Positions 1 through 13,748 of a DNA stretch of 64,000 nt are shown in pieces; the first letter of the stretch is position 1; the number at the start of each line of letters is the position of its first letter. The notes under the pieces are model-generated. The model was given only the letters and a program-made list of their open reading frames with translations. It searched no databases and was not told where the DNA came from. The position numbers and the translations under genes are program-made. Source of the stretch: Gongronella butleri (Eukaryota; Mucoromycota; Mucoromycetes; Mucorales; Cunninghamellaceae); the NCBI GenBank assembly GCA_025201375.1, contig JAIWZP010000003.1, positions 868,001 to 932,000 on the forward strand. The letters are read 5' to 3'.

Positions 1-1697
1 ATCAGCGCCGCCGCCATCGACACGGGATTACGCGCCGAATTGAATTATCACAGGCAGCAGCACCAACGCGCGGCATCGTCCATCTCGCTCCGCCACGGCG
101 TCTTTAGCAAACTCGTCAGCGACCAAGTTGCTAAAACCAAGCGCGATCGCAAGGAACGACAACGCATTGATGCAATCCAGCAGCAAAAATGGCAACATCA
201 GCAACATCTTGCCAATTCGTCCATTCTTCCCGTGGCGCCATCTCCATCTTCGAGCGCAACATCCTCCGTCAGCAGCTTCCATGCTCCACAGCGCACCACC
301 AGGAACGCCCGAGGCCATCAGCGATACGCGTCGTCATCGTCCATCACGCCGTCGCCCGATTTGCACGCCAATGCTTCTCCTTCTTCTCATCCTCATCATC
401 ATCGCAAATGGCCCACTTTATTACGTGGCTTCAGGCCCACCACCACTTTTGGTCATCACCATCCTCATCATCCTTCCAATCCCAGCAGCGGCACAAGCAG
501 CAGCAGCAGCAGTAGCTCCGATTTGCATGCCATGGCCGTACAACATCAAGAATGGGACGATTTGCCGGGCAGCAAGCAACCGTCGCTCGTGATCAATCTG
601 ATCCAGGCAACCACGTCCATCTGCACAGGCTACGAGAAGCGCGAATTTGTCTTCCGCGTCGTCACCGAGGAAGGCGCGCAATATCTGCTGCAAGCAAACA
701 CCATTTCGGAGATGCAAGAGTGGCTCGTCGAGATCAATCGCTCCGTGCGCCACGGCACCGCCAAGCGTCAAAGCATCCTCGCTGCAGAACAGCAACAACA
801 ACGCCTGTCCACGGCATCCTCTTCCTCCAATTTCATCCCCACATCGCCCTCATCCTCCTCATCACCTCGCCAAAAGCAGTCCGCACGAGGCGGCAAACGC
901 ACCAACAAGCCCGCACCTACGTCCAATCCCACACGCACCACCGTCTATGGCGTCTCGCTTGACCAATTGCTGCAGCGTGAGCACACAGACATCCCGATGC
1001 TCGTGAAAACGTGCATTGGCGAAATTGAGCACCGCGGTCTGGAGGAAGTCGGCATCTACCGCGTCGCAGGCACTGGCAGCATGGTCCAGGAGCTGAAAAA
1101 GGAGTTCAATCGCGGCACAAAGGTCCAAGTGGGCGTCGACCATTACCCAGATATCAATGTCGTTGCCGATGCACTCAAGCAATTCCTGCGCGAGCTCCCC
1201 GAGCCATTGCTCACCTTTGATCTCTACGACGAATTCATCCAGGCCTCGGGTAAACAAGGAAAAAAAAAAAAAAGAGGGCAAACAACTCAATTCATTTCTT
1301 TAAATGGTTTAGCCACGGAAAACCACGACAATCGCCTGTACAAGATCAAGCAAGTGATGCAAAAGCTGCCCGAGAGCAACTATACCGTGCTGAAGCGCTT
1401 GATTGAACATTTTGTCGTGTAAATTTTGGCGCATCGTGCCCATGAATTGACTGCTGACTCATCCACTGGTTTTTTTTTCTCTTTTTTTTTCGTGCCAGTG
1501 TGACGGATTACGAGTCGATCAATCACATGTATGCAACGAATCTCGCCATTGTGTTTGGCCCGACATTGTTGCAACCCGTGCCCGGCCCTGCAGCCTTCAC
1601 CACATCCATGTCCAACCTCGGCCACCATCAAAACATCGTAAAATATTTGATCCTGCATTACCACTACCTCTTTGGTACCGAGGACAATGACGAATAA
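1..1697 (+). CDS. PH and RhoGAP domain protein, 5' partial
   Basis: Exons <1-1249, 1313-1418 and 1499-1697 encode 517 visible residues; the frame is open to the window edge, so the N-terminus is missing. The first part is low-complexity (Ser, His, Gln). A PH-like segment lies at about residues 187-250, with the conserved Trp in MQEWLVEINRSV. A RhoGAP domain fills residues 315-510: VGIYRVAG carries the presumed arginine finger (Arg354 counted from the window edge), followed by ALKQFLRELPEPLLTF and NLAIVFGPTLL. Such proteins stimulate GTP hydrolysis by Rho/Cdc42 GTPases at the membrane, controlling polarity and actin. Intron 1 (1250-1312) is 63 nt and stop-free, so a naive reading runs through it; removing it restores the RhoGAP consensus. 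Family assignment is firm; the exact subfamily cannot be given without the N-terminus. Confidence 0.9.
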
Positions 1698-1794
1698 GCC
1701 CACCTACAGTATCGTAGAACCACTAATTTGTAATCGAGCACCTGCATCCACAATAAGAAAACAACCGGGCTGGGCCCACCTTTTTTCATTTTTT

Positions 1795-1960
1795 GGGGTT
1801 TTGACGGCAATTCACGGTACGGCGGCAAATGTGAATTTGCAATGACACGAGTGGGAAATGGGCAAAGGAACAGAGACAAAGCACATGTTCCACGTGGGAA
1901 GATGGGCGTGGAGGGGGGGGCGGAAAAAGTGAACTTTTGTCACTGGATCAAGGTACAACC
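1795..1960 (+). repeat. Diverged direct duplication, copy 1
   Basis: Shares with 3550-3720 a leader ending in GACGGCAATT/CACGGCAATT, then GAATTTGC and ATGACA, and a closing CTGGATCAAGGTACA. Similarity is patchy, as expected of an old duplication. Function unknown. Confidence 0.5.
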
Positions 1961-2239
1961 CGTGTGTGCACACACACATTTGGGCCAGAGCCAACATCAA
2001 GTCCACTTGGCATCTTCACACCCACAAACGCGACTCTGAGTTCCACGGATTCGATGCTTCAAGGCAAGGGATTTTTAGAGCAATGGGGACAAACGCCCGT
2101 TTTAATTCAAAAGACGCGATTTTCTCGAGAAGCAACATGGAACCTTGCGCTTCTCGGGGCAGACAAGTGATAGCTAAATTTCTTGGCTCTAGAATAGTGT
2201 CCATTTTATTTTGGGGCATCCCCATTAGAACGCAAGAAA

Positions 2240-2490
2240 ATTGCAAAAAGGCGATAAAACATTAATTTCGATGTTTTCATGCACGCCCTGGAAGCCTATG
2301 GCTGATTTCTCGCGCCACGCGATGAAGGTCGCGACAACCTTTCATTTGAGCCTACCCTGGCAGCAGTGTGATCGTTACATGGCGAGCAGTCGCTAGGATT
2401 AAAAATGGCCAATTATCCCTGATGACCCCCTGGCCAATTTTCGAAAATCAAAAAATGCTAATGGATCGCCACAAAACTTGGCGTGTAGCA
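2240..2490 (+). repeat. Repeat R2, diverged fragment
   Basis: A block with CATTTGAGCCTACC, AAAAATGGCCAATTATCC and GAAAATCAAAAAATGC leading into GGATCGCCA lines up in order with the R2 copy at 31610-31750. It looks more decayed than the four main copies. Confidence 0.45.
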
Positions 2491-3549
2491 AGATCCCAGT
2501 GCTGGGGCGAACAATGACTATGGCACGGCCGAGCATCGTTATGCTGGTTGCCGAGAAAGGTGACAAAAGAGCACCGAAAGCATCGTATTTTCGATCCTAT
2601 GCCATGGATCGACGACGTGCTTTTAGCGGCCTGCAATGAACATATCTCGTGCATATCGATCACCCGCACAAGTTTGATGCCAGTGATCACAAAAAAAACG
2701 CGCTTGGTGCGTGAATGGCGACGCGACAAGAGCGCGTTTTTTGAAGGTGGTTTTCGACGCGTCGATTCTCTAGATCGTACGCAATCACAACACCATGCAA
2801 TGCATACACATAGAATGCTGGATTATTCTCTCTATAGAAATGTCGACTGCTCGGCTCTAGCGTGACTTGTCGTGAATGGATGTGTATTTGAAAACACGGC
2901 CGCCAGCTCACTAAACCGCCATTTTCTCGAAATCCACGGGGTAGAATCTTGTGAAACTTGCCTTACTGTTACCACACTTTGTTGCCCACCATTCCTCCAA
3001 GTTTGAGAGAGATTGGAGGAATTGGAAGTTTATGTCGAAAAAATCGTCGCGGCTGCCCTGCCAAATTTCAAACAGGCATCATTCGCCAATTTTTCCCGCT
3101 GAGACACGGGGAAGGTCTCAAATGAATGCGTACTTCCTTCTCTCCTCTTACTTTACAAAAAGTAGCATATCTTAAATTTGTATTATTATTTGATCACGCA
3201 ACGTTGACGCAAAAAAATTGCAAACCTGGTTGTTACGACCTCTTTTGTTGGATTCTTTGCCTCTTTGCCTTTCTTTTGCACAGAGTCGTCTATCGTGTAT
3301 CTCATTGCCAACTTTGGCACTTTTTGCCCAGATTCAGCCGCAAGCATGTTGCAAACGCAAGATCATTTTTAAATTTGCATCTTGTGGCTCGTTTTTACCT
3401 TGCATTTGCATGCCAAGATGGCAGCTTTTGATGAAACTGGGGGGCGCAGAATCGATTTCCGGATGCCTTCTGTTCATGATGCTAACACAGGTAAACGCCT
3501 AATTGTGTGCAAGTCCTATTTGTGGATGGGTCAAAAAAGCGTGGGTGCG

Positions 3550-3720
3550 GACAACCATTTCGTTTTTTTGGGCACGGCAATTGAGAATTTGCGATGACAA
3601 GTGCATAAACAAGATGCCCACAGGAGAGTCAGGCACGTGCACCACGTGCTAGAATGGGAAAAAAGGTGCCAAAATGAAGTTTCAAGTTTTTGGCATTGCT
3701 GGATCAAGGTACATGGCTGC
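3550..3720 (+). repeat. Diverged direct duplication, copy 2
   Basis: Partner of the stretch at 1795-1960, in the same orientation about 1.75 kb away. The best-preserved shared block is CTGGATCAAGGTACA near the right end. Confidence 0.5.
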
Positions 3721-4311
3721 GTGCAACGTGCAACTTGCAGCTTGCATGCAGGCGCAGGCACATGCAATGCTGACGATCGTGTCAAAAAAAAAAAAAAACA
3801 CACACACACACGCACACACACACAAAAAAAAAAAAAAAAAGTTGACCCCTGGAGGATCAAGGACCTCCCATTTTAGCAAGCTGACTAGGCCTGCCAAATA
3901 AAGCATGGCTCCGATGGTAAATCGATGCGGTCCCCCACAATCACGATTTTCCATGTCACTGGAATCTTGCATGGGACAGGGAGTCGCAAAGGGCAGGCGC
4001 CGTGTTAACCCAAAACAGCGGAACAAAACCAAGTGAAACAATAAATTACAAGATTTTATTAGAAGGATATGAAAAAGGGGATAATAAAATAAAGAGTGGA
4101 AGATGCTCATACAAAGGACAGGAGATGACGATGGGAAGGGGGCAATGAGTGTGAGCAAATAGTGCAATTAATAAGAAAAAATTGGGGGTGGGGGCATAAA
4201 AGTAGAGAAAAAAAGAACGCAAAAGGACAGCAAAAAGTGATCATGACGCGTTTTTAGACGCGCCATGCAGTTCCAATGAAGCCCAAAGAATGGGGGGACG
4301 ATGTTTGGCCT

Positions 4312-6845
<2,534 letters not shown>

Positions 6846-7216
6846 GGTGCACAAGCAAGGAGTGAATGAAAAAAAATCAACAAAAGAAAAAAAAAAGAAT
6901 AAAAAGAGGAGAAAGAAAGAAAGACTAAAAAAAAAACCTGGGGATCCACGAAATATTTCAAATGCTTTCAGAGCAAAACAAGGTTTATAGAGTGGATTTG
7001 CCTCTCCGCCCCCTTTTTTGGCCTGTCTGTGGCAATTGGCTCTCAGGGCAATGGATTCCACCGCCCCGAACCCTGACCCCCCATCGCTCGTCTCATTGCC
7101 GGACACAAACCTAAGCGGTCAGCGCGCAACCAATTCGTGATTCAAAAAAAAAAAGGAGGGGGAATAAATTGATTTTTATGTACAAAGACAAGGCGTGTGC
7201 GGCCCACCATGGTGGT
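6846..7216. other. Spacer between two minus-strand genes
   Basis: This contains the promoter of the aldehyde dehydrogenase gene and the 3' UTR of the small gene at 7217-7390. There are A-rich runs at 6870-6940 and 7143-7154. I see no coding signal. Confidence 0.6.
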
Positions 7217-7390
7217 TTATAGTGATATAAGCTTGGTCTGCTTCATGTTTGAGCGCGAAGCGAGGATCGTGATGACGATACAAGACAACATATAGCCCGA
7301 GAACTTGAAAAAGGCGGACCGCGAGTATTGTCGCTCTTCCTCGGGCGTGCGGAACGAGGCGTAGATTTTCCACAAGTTAGGCAAAGCCAT
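7217..7390 (-). CDS. Small single-pass membrane protein
   Basis: An uninterrupted 57-residue ORF beginning MALPNLWKIYASF. A charged, Tyr-rich stretch (RTPEEERQYSRS) precedes one hydrophobic segment (GYMLSCIVITILA, about residues 32-44) and a short basic tail. Size and layout resemble small mitochondrial or ER membrane subunits, but I recognise no family. Codon choice is like the neighbours, favouring GCC, ATC and TTC. It sits between convincing genes in a spacer otherwise free of ORFs with these features. A gene is likely but not certain; a 5' non-coding exon cannot be excluded. Confidence 0.5.
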   Translation of the reverse strand: MALPNLWKIYASFRTPEEERQYSRSAFFKFSGYMLSCIVITILASRSNMKQTKLISL

Positions 7391-7912
7391 TGGGGGACGC
7401 GTATCGGTTCAGGTCGTGTGCTGTCGGGTGAGAAAACGTGGGGAGGAAAGGAAGGTCCACGCGCGAACAGACAAAAAGCAACAAGGGTATTTACCGAAAA
7501 GTGAAAAATAGCAAAAGAAGAGCTGCACAATTGACCAGCACTAAATGCTTGCCAGGCTTCTCGCTTGGCAGTCCGCAATGCCATTGGCCAATCAGACGGC
7601 CCGATACAGGTTCTCTAAGTGCAGGCCAATCACAGGCATCGGGTTTTTAGGGCGGGTCAACGCGTGGCTCGTTGGAAATTGGGAAAAATGAAACATCCTC
7701 ACTCTTTGTTGTGTGTGTGTGTGTGTGTGTGTGATTGCTGAGCCTGAGCTCAACACCTGCCCCATTAGGGGGGCGTCTCTTATTCAGCTTGGGCGCCATG
7801 CGCTTGTCATTTTTTGTTTATATACGGGGTGAACCCCCCTAAATCCCTTTTTTCTTCCCTTGTTTTCTTTTTTCTTCTTTTTCAAAGATATCCCGTATTC
7901 TGCATTTTTGAT
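7391..7912. promoter_or_regulatory. Bidirectional intergenic promoter region
   Basis: This 522-bp spacer separates the divergent small-protein gene (-) and AIG1-like gene (+). It includes CCAAT-type boxes (CATTGGCCAATC near 7580 and GGCCAATC near 7623), a (GT)n microsatellite at 7711-7733 and a pyrimidine-rich leader just before the ATG at 7913. Promoter assignment is inference from position. Confidence 0.5.
7711..7733 (+). repeat. (GT)n microsatellite
   Basis: An uninterrupted GT dinucleotide run of about 23 bases in the shared promoter upstream of the AIG1-like gene. Confidence 0.9.
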
Positions 7913-9033
7913 ATGCCAACACAGCCAACCAAATATATATCCTTCACTTTGAACACGTTGGGCCTCTTGTCCAATATCTCAGTTCTGTACGCCGTGCATT
8001 TTCTTTACGTTAACCCGTTTGCGCAGGGCTTTGGCGGCCACTTTCAGGTAAAAAAAAAAAAAAAAAAAAACGACCGATAAACAAAAAACCAACGTGTCAC
8101 TCATCAAAGGCTCCTTTTTTTCGCTTTTTTCCCCCATGTTTCATCTCATCCTTTTAGTATTTGACCATTCTCGGCCTGTTGTGGGCGACGGTCGCCTTTG
8201 CCATCAACATGGTCCGCTGTTTTCAGTCCAATGCACTTGCCGGTAAGGAACCCGTTCATGATCATGCGCCAGGTTTGAAACTCATTTCTTTCCCCGCATT
8301 TCCCAACCGCATGGATCCAATACGTATATTAGCTGCCTATGAGGTCGTCTACCACATTGCTACGCCGGTAAGAGGGCCGAAGGATGGAAAGGGGAAGGAT
8401 GTGGGGGGGGGGAAAGAAAGGGAAAGGCAAAGGGAAAGCGCACGCGCGCGCTTACCATCCATGGAACTGACCGCCGTGTGCGTCTATTTTTTTTTTTTTT
8501 TTGAAAGCTCGAAGCCCTGATTAGTATCATGTACTGGACAATGGTGTATTTGGATCCCGAGCTGCTTGTGCCCAAGGGCGTCGAGCCGATCCCTTTTGTG
8601 GTGGACGCAGCGCTGCACCTGAGTCCGGCCGTGTTGCTGTGGACCGATTTTTTGCTGCTAAACCAAGATTTCAAACGCTCGTGGCGCCACGCCGGCTACA
8701 TTTTTGTGTTTGCCATCAGCTACTATCTGTGGTCGTGGCTCTGTCAAACACAAAACGGCTATTGGCCCTATCCCTTTTTGGACGCGTTCAAAAAGCCATG
8801 GGAACGCATCGCCTTTTACTTTGGCTCAGGCACCATCTCTTGGATTGTGTACGAAACAGGTAAGCCAAAAAAAAAAAAAAACGTGATGGGGTGCCTGCCA
8901 TGCCCAACTTTGTTCATTGACACCCTCTGTGCACGCGTGCATTGCCGCGTCACTTGTTTGTTTTTCAAAAGGAGCGCTCATTCATGCCGCCAAGGGCCGT
9001 GCCATTGGTACCAGCAAGCTCAAACAGGCTTAG
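7913..9033 (+). CDS. AIG1/FAR-17a family membrane hydrolase
   Basis: Exons 7913-8047, 8158-8242, 8333-8367, 8508-8859 and 8972-9033; 222 residues. The protein is a multi-span membrane protein of the androgen-induced gene 1 / FAR-17a family, whose studied members (AIG1, ADTRP) hydrolyse fatty acid esters of hydroxy fatty acids with an intramembrane Thr and His. Matching positions are the Thr in YLTILGLLW and the His in AALHLSPAVLLW. Further family features are the second-half LLNQDF and YLWSWLCQTQNGYWPYPFLD. The third exon is only 35 nt. Start choice: the Met at 7913 follows a pyrimidine-rich leader and precedes the first hydrophobic helix (LNTLGLLSNISVLYAVHFLY). Length fits the family. The assignment rests on pattern recognition, without alignment. 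Confidence 0.85.
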
Positions 9034-9627
9034 TTAGACTCGTTCATTTTTCAATTTGAAATAAAGCATTGGCAAGTACAGTAGCCGTATTTCACCCTCC
9101 CCCACCTTTTTTTTTTTGCTTTATTTCGCTTCATTTGGTCCGTGAAATTCACCTGACGTCGTGCTAGCGGGAAATGTGAGTGCTTCATTGGCGCGTGTCA
9201 GGCCACGTTTCAATCCATTTCGCTGGGAATTCATGCAATCTGTGGAACATTTTGCATCACACACTGACACACACACAAATGCGTGCCGCGGCGCGCGTCC
9301 CGGTCAGTATGCTGCGACCATATCCGTGCCATTGGTATGATGCTGTCTCTTCTTGGCGTCGGAGAAAAAATGGTCGCTGCGGGTGCATTTTGATCACCAA
9401 AAAAAAAAGACAACACCACTTGGCACACGCCAATGATATCAACAACACGCGTGAATATTGGACATTTCATGCTTATGATAACTTTTGACTCACGTCGTCA
9501 CCGATTGTCTTAAAATTTAGAACAAAGATGCTTGTCAAAAGGGCACACCTGATGCCAAAATAGCCCGGCGCTGTGCTAGCTCAATCGCAAGCAAATCGCC
9601 TTTTTCATGCCTGGTACCTTATGATAC

Positions 9628-10086
9628 TGTCATGGCCGGGATCGACCGTCTCTTCCTTGATGATCATTTGAGGTGGTGGCGACATAAGTAGTGTTTATTG
9701 GATGCAAGAAGGTAGGGGAACAATTGATAGAACAGATGAGAACGGTAAGGAAAAAGGGGAAGGACATCCGCAAAGCGGGTGTCCTTTTATAGTTTTGAAA
9801 TTAAGGGAATATTCTAATATGAAGCCTGCGGCAAGACGCGTCTATTTGGATGTTTCGATCTGGAATGGTCCATTGCGTCTTGGCAATTGTAGATGGGCGT
9901 TTTGTATGGATCATGATTGGCGTTTTGACCTTTTGGAACGTGCAAGATGGAATGTGGGCGTTTGGAAAGGTCTATGGAAGCGCGAGAAGCGTCATCTAGA
10001 TCAGAGATGGCGCAGCGAGCGCGTAAGAAAAGAAAAATAAAATAGAGTGATCTGCAATCTGTGCTGCGGATCTGGGGGGCCTAACA
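9628..10086 (+). mobile_element. Solo LTR (459 bp), gypsy-like
   Basis: It begins TGTCATGGCCGGGATC and ends GGCCTAACA, so it has the TGT...ACA ends usual for Ty3/gypsy LTRs. It is bounded by a perfect 5-bp direct repeat, GATAC at 9623-9627 and GATAC at 10087-10091. A TATA-like TTTATAG lies near 9786 and AATAAA at 10036-10041, consistent with U3 and R/U5. No second LTR, primer-binding site or pol sequence is nearby, so the element has been reduced by LTR-LTR recombination. The 112-codon ORF inside (9702-10040) is not a gene. Confidence 0.85.
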
Positions 10087-10189
10087 GATACTGTATTCCT
10101 CGGCAAAACACCAGCATCATCTACAGTAGAAACAGTACGTACAATGCGTTGATGCTCGTTTTTTTACAGTCCCCTGGATGCACAACAAA

Positions 10190-11010
10190 ACAAGAGCCAT
10201 ACTGTATTTTATGAATTACGATGCACAAAAATTTCACTATCATACAGTATTGAAAACAAAAGCGGGGTTTTTCAGACTTTGCCGGCCAGTTGTGCCTCCA
10301 GAAATTATTTTACATGCCACTGTACAGTACAGTACTGTAGGTACTGTACCTACTGTAGCCGGCCCCCCGCCAATAAAAATTGCGCCGCGGCGCAATCTCT
10401 GACCCAGTGCACAAGCAAGGCGGACCCGCCCAATTTTTTTCGAGTCGTCGAAAATGCCAACAACCTCCTCTTTGTACTATTTTGCATTTATCTCGCCTGC
10501 ATCTGGATGGTCGACCCCACTCAAAAATAGCCGCATCGGATCCAGCGCAAAATTTGCAACAAAAAAGCTTAAACCCCCAAAGCGCTACGACCAATTTTGA
10601 AAAATTCAGGGGTCACTCAGGGGTCACAGTTTTCAGTCTCAGAAAATGCCAAATATGGGAAATTTCGAACTCCGAGTGATCAATGCATCCCAAGTAGGTA
10701 ACTCCGACCATTTGCTTTTGGCAGACAAAATGCCAGGCTGCCCCAACGTTGGAAAAATGTCCAAAGAGTGACGCATGAACGGCGATCGACTGAGAAAAGT
10801 ACTTACCGTACTTTGGCCAAGATTTTTTTGCAAAAATTTAAGGTTTGTCATTTCCAAATTTAGGTGCGTAAATTGCATGGAATTTTTTTTATGATACTAC
10901 TGTATGTATTTTTTTTTGCAGATTTTTGTGTGCTGTAGAGTGGGCTGCAAGCTGGTGAAATGATCGATGATGCAAAAAGTTAAAACCCAAGTTAGCGCCC
11001 TGCAAGTTGT
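10190..11010 (+). repeat. Repeat R1, copy 1 (uninterrupted)
   Basis: Closely similar to 42060-43583, minus two insertions in the latter. Long shared blocks include GCGCAAAATTTGCA, AAAAAAGCTTAAACCCCC, TTCAGGGGTCACTCAGGGGT, GAACTCCGAGTGATCAATGC and GCAAAAATTTAAGGTTTG. It retains both empty target sites: 10733-10739 for the inverted-repeat element and GCAAG at 11002-11006 for the second solo LTR. No coding capacity is apparent and its origin is unknown. Confidence 0.85.
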
Positions 11011-11328
11011 TGTATTTGCCGTCCTCAGACAGCATACTGTAAGCGATCAAGTTGTTTAGATGCGCAATGGCGCGTACGTACCTTGTATTACTGTATCGGC
11101 AGCTTTCAAAAAATGGTCTATCATACATACACTGACGGACAAAATTGTATTGATGTTTGTCTTTTTTTTACAAATGGAATCACCTCAATCATAGTCAAGC
11201 AAAGGGTAAAAGTTGGAAGGCAATCGATTCATGATTTGTGTTGGCCATCCATGGATTTGTGCCAATTCCTGAAAACGGCGCACGCCCCATACGGGGATAA
11301 AGTCGTCCGAACGCACCTTTTATTACAA

Positions 11329-11517
11329 CAGTAGTAGTACCACCTCGTTATAACGTAATTCAAAAATTTTGAAAATGACCGACTACGTTATAAAAATCAC
11401 AGCAAAATTACGCTATAAAATCTCTCACACGTGACTTTTTTCGTTACACACAGCCAAATGAAAATTTCAATTTACTACGTTATAACGAGGTTTTCGCTAT
11501 AACGAGGTACTAAACTG
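11329..11517. mobile_element. Short pogo/Tigger-like MITE (189 bp)
   Basis: The left end CAGTAGTAGTACCACCTCG, followed by TTATAACG, mirrors the right end. Read on the minus strand the right end begins CAGTTTAGTACCTCGTTATA. The inverted repeats continue inward (AATTCAAAAATTTTGAAAA against GAAATTTTCATTTGG in reverse). CCTCGTTATAACG occurs again just inside the right end. Ends of this kind are typical of pogo-type Tc1/mariner elements. A clean TA duplication is not preserved on the left. No transposase is present, so it is non-autonomous. Confidence 0.6.
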
Positions 11518-11529
11518 TACCGCGGTAAA

Positions 11530-11690
11530 AGGTCTTGCTTGGCGTGCAAGTGACACCACGCGTCTGATCTGATCAAATCCAAGCACATGGAGCGTCTTTT
11601 TCTGATTAATGCGTCAAAAGAGGCTTTGCACCGCGTTTTCTCGGTGCAATTCGGTGGCAAAGTTTAAACTAAAACAGATCATTTCTCGTT
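11530..11690 (+). repeat. Repeat R2, fragment
   Basis: GCAAGTGACACCACGCGTCT, then GATCAAATCCAAGCACATGG and AGCGTCTTTTTCTGATTAAT, lines up in order with the R2 copy at 63045-63110 (GTGACACGCGTCTG, CAAATCCACGTACCTGGAGT). It abuts the right end of the short MITE. Confidence 0.5.
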
Positions 11691-12216
11691 ATCATACTGA
11701 GCAGGTGGACCTGTGATTATCAGATCACTGTCGAGCACATGACCATTTAAGCCAATTTCTTCGAAATTGGTCGTTTCCACTTGAAGTGTTTGCGTAAACT
11801 TGCATCATGCAATGACGCGCACCTGGATGCACAAGGACGGTGTGTGGGGTCGTGGACGATTTTTTTTCTATTCAGGAGTAAAGAGTGAGGCGCAGCTTTT
11901 TTTTTTTTTTTTGATATTTCGCCGCTGGTCATGGGTTTTGGCCATGATTGGCCGTGTGATGGGAGCGAGAGAGCATGCGTGCCTGGAAACAAAAGTCAGA
12001 TTAACAACGTCAGGGCAGAGGGTCATCTCCGTGTTCCCGGGTAATGATAATGGTAAATTTTCTCTGCAGGCATGACATGCGCTGCGGAGAAATGGCGCCA
12101 TTGTTGCACCATTTGCTGAAACCTAAACCATAAATTGGCGATAAAAGGCTGCTGGCGTGATTTTATTTTCTGTCGCCTTCTTTTTCCGCTCTCTCTCTCT
12201 TTTTTTTTCCTTCTTC

Positions 12217-12990
12217 ATGACCTGCACCCTTCCTGTCATTCGTCGTATTGCCATTGTTGGAGCCGGTCCAGCGGGTCTAGTGGCCGCCAAGCAGTGCAAG
12301 GAGGAAGGTGTCTACGAGGCAATTACGGTGTTTGAGCGCAACAGCCGCGAGGGTGGCACGTGGTGCGTGCTTAAACTTAGCATTTCTTTTTTTTACGCGG
12401 GCATTGATGCTCACGTCCCCTTTATTTTCTCTCTGTTTTTATTATAGGATCTACTCGCCCGAGACGAATTCGCGGCCCGGGCTTCCTTCAGACAATGTGC
12501 TGGCCGTAGACCCACCATTTGACGGCAAGGCGCGGTTCCAGCGGCTGTTTTCGCCCATGTACAACAGCCTGCACACGAATTTGCCCAAGAATGTGATGCA
12601 ATACCGCGACTTTGATTTCGCGCCTGACGCGCCGCAATTTCCGTCGCACTCGGACGTACTTGCGTATTTGCATCGTTTTACGGCGGAAAACGAGCTTTTC
12701 CCGCTGATCCGCTTTGACACGAGCGTTGCTGAGGCGACGTACGACGACGCGCAGCAGCAATGGACGTTGACGCTTGCGACGCGCGACGGCGGTGCGTACA
12801 CGGCAACGTTTGACGCGCTGATTGTTGCCAATGGCCATTATTCGATTCCGTACATCCCACCCGTTACAAATATCGAGGCGCTTGACACCAGTGGCGTCCA
12901 CTGGATGCACTCGCGCGAGTACAGGCGGCCTGACGCGTTCAAGGATCAGGTAAAAACAGAGGGATCTTTTGGGTGCTTTGACTCAAATTC

Positions 12991-13023
<33 letters not shown>

Positions 13024-13748
13024 ACTAGACGGTGTTCGTGGTTGGCAGCGGCAGCTCTGGTCTTGACATTGTGCGCGAGAGCTCGCGCGTGGCGTCCAAG
13101 GTGTATCACAGCGTGCGCAGCGAGAACAAGCAATCACGGCAGGAGCAAGCGCTTTCTCGGGCAAATGTCGAGCGCGTTGGCCTTTTGGAGGGCGTTCAGG
13201 CGGATGGCACGCTTGAATTGAGCGATGGCACGACACTCAAAGTGGACCATGTGGTGTTTGCGACGGGCTTTCACTTTTCATTCCCATTTTTGGGCGCGTC
13301 GGAAAAGGCCTTGGTGCACAAGGGTGAGACGGTGTGCGATGTGTATCGCTTTTTGTTCAACGTGGGCAACCCGACGCTTGCGTTTATGGCGCTGCCCATC
13401 CGGATTGTGCCTTTCCCACTCGCACAGACGCAGGCGACGGTCATTGCGCGCGTGTGGAACGCGAAAAACACACGCGTCGCGTTGCCGTCGCGCGACGCGA
13501 TGCAAGCGTGGTATGCGGCGCATCCCACGACGCAGCACGAGGCGCTCGTGTTCACCAGCGACATCGAATTTGACTATGTCGACCGCATGGCGTGCTGGGC
13601 CGCTGGCTATGACTATGATGACGCCGACGATCGTGCACGCTGGCAGCAAGCCAACGCGTCAGTGACGCTGACGGCGCCGCTGTCGAATGAGTGGAAACAG
13701 AATCGCCTGAATGCGCTCGCCCAGCGCAAGGAGTACCTGGGCTACTAG
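12217..13748 (+). CDS. Flavin-containing monooxygenase (FMO family)
   Basis: Exons 12217-12362, 12448-12949 and 13029-13748; 455 residues. It is a flavoprotein that uses NADPH and O2 to oxygenate soft nucleophiles (N or S) in small substrates. Motifs in order are the FAD dinucleotide fold IAIVGAGPAGLVAAKQCK (about residues 10-27), the EGGTW that follows it, the FMO-identifying region VHWMHSREYRRPDAFKDQ (about residues 200-216), the NADPH fold VFVVGSGSSGLDI (about residues 219-231) and FATGFHFSFPF. Intron 2 is mostly a T-run followed by an A-run. The ATG at 12217 lies directly before the FAD fold and after a pyrimidine-rich leader. The gene ends tail-to-tail with N-myristoyltransferase, 139 bp away, with AATAAA at 13781. 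The physiological substrate cannot be deduced. Confidence 0.93.

Larger units (their letters stand above)
1698..4311. other. Gene-free region with old repeats
   Basis: I see no gene. It holds a diverged fragment of repeat R2 near 2340-2490, two related 165-bp stretches (about 1795-1960 and 3550-3720), and a CA microsatellite flanked by A-runs (3785-3840). The last 250 bases would be the 3' UTR of the aldehyde dehydrogenase gene. All ORFs here are short and match no family I know. Confidence 0.6.
9034..12216. other. 3.2 kb gene-free region rich in mobile elements
   Basis: No convincing gene. From left to right it contains a solo LTR (9628-10086), repeat R1 copy 1 (about 10190-11010), a 189-bp pogo-like MITE (11329-11517) and an R2 fragment (about 11530-11690). 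TACTGTA/TACAGTA words are dense between 10.08 and 11.10 kb. The final 150 bases serve as promoter and leader of the monooxygenase gene. Confidence 0.65.

Noticed and set aside
9702..10040. 112-codon ORF on the plus strand
   Set aside because: It lies wholly inside the solo LTR, has no family similarity and its composition is that of LTR DNA.
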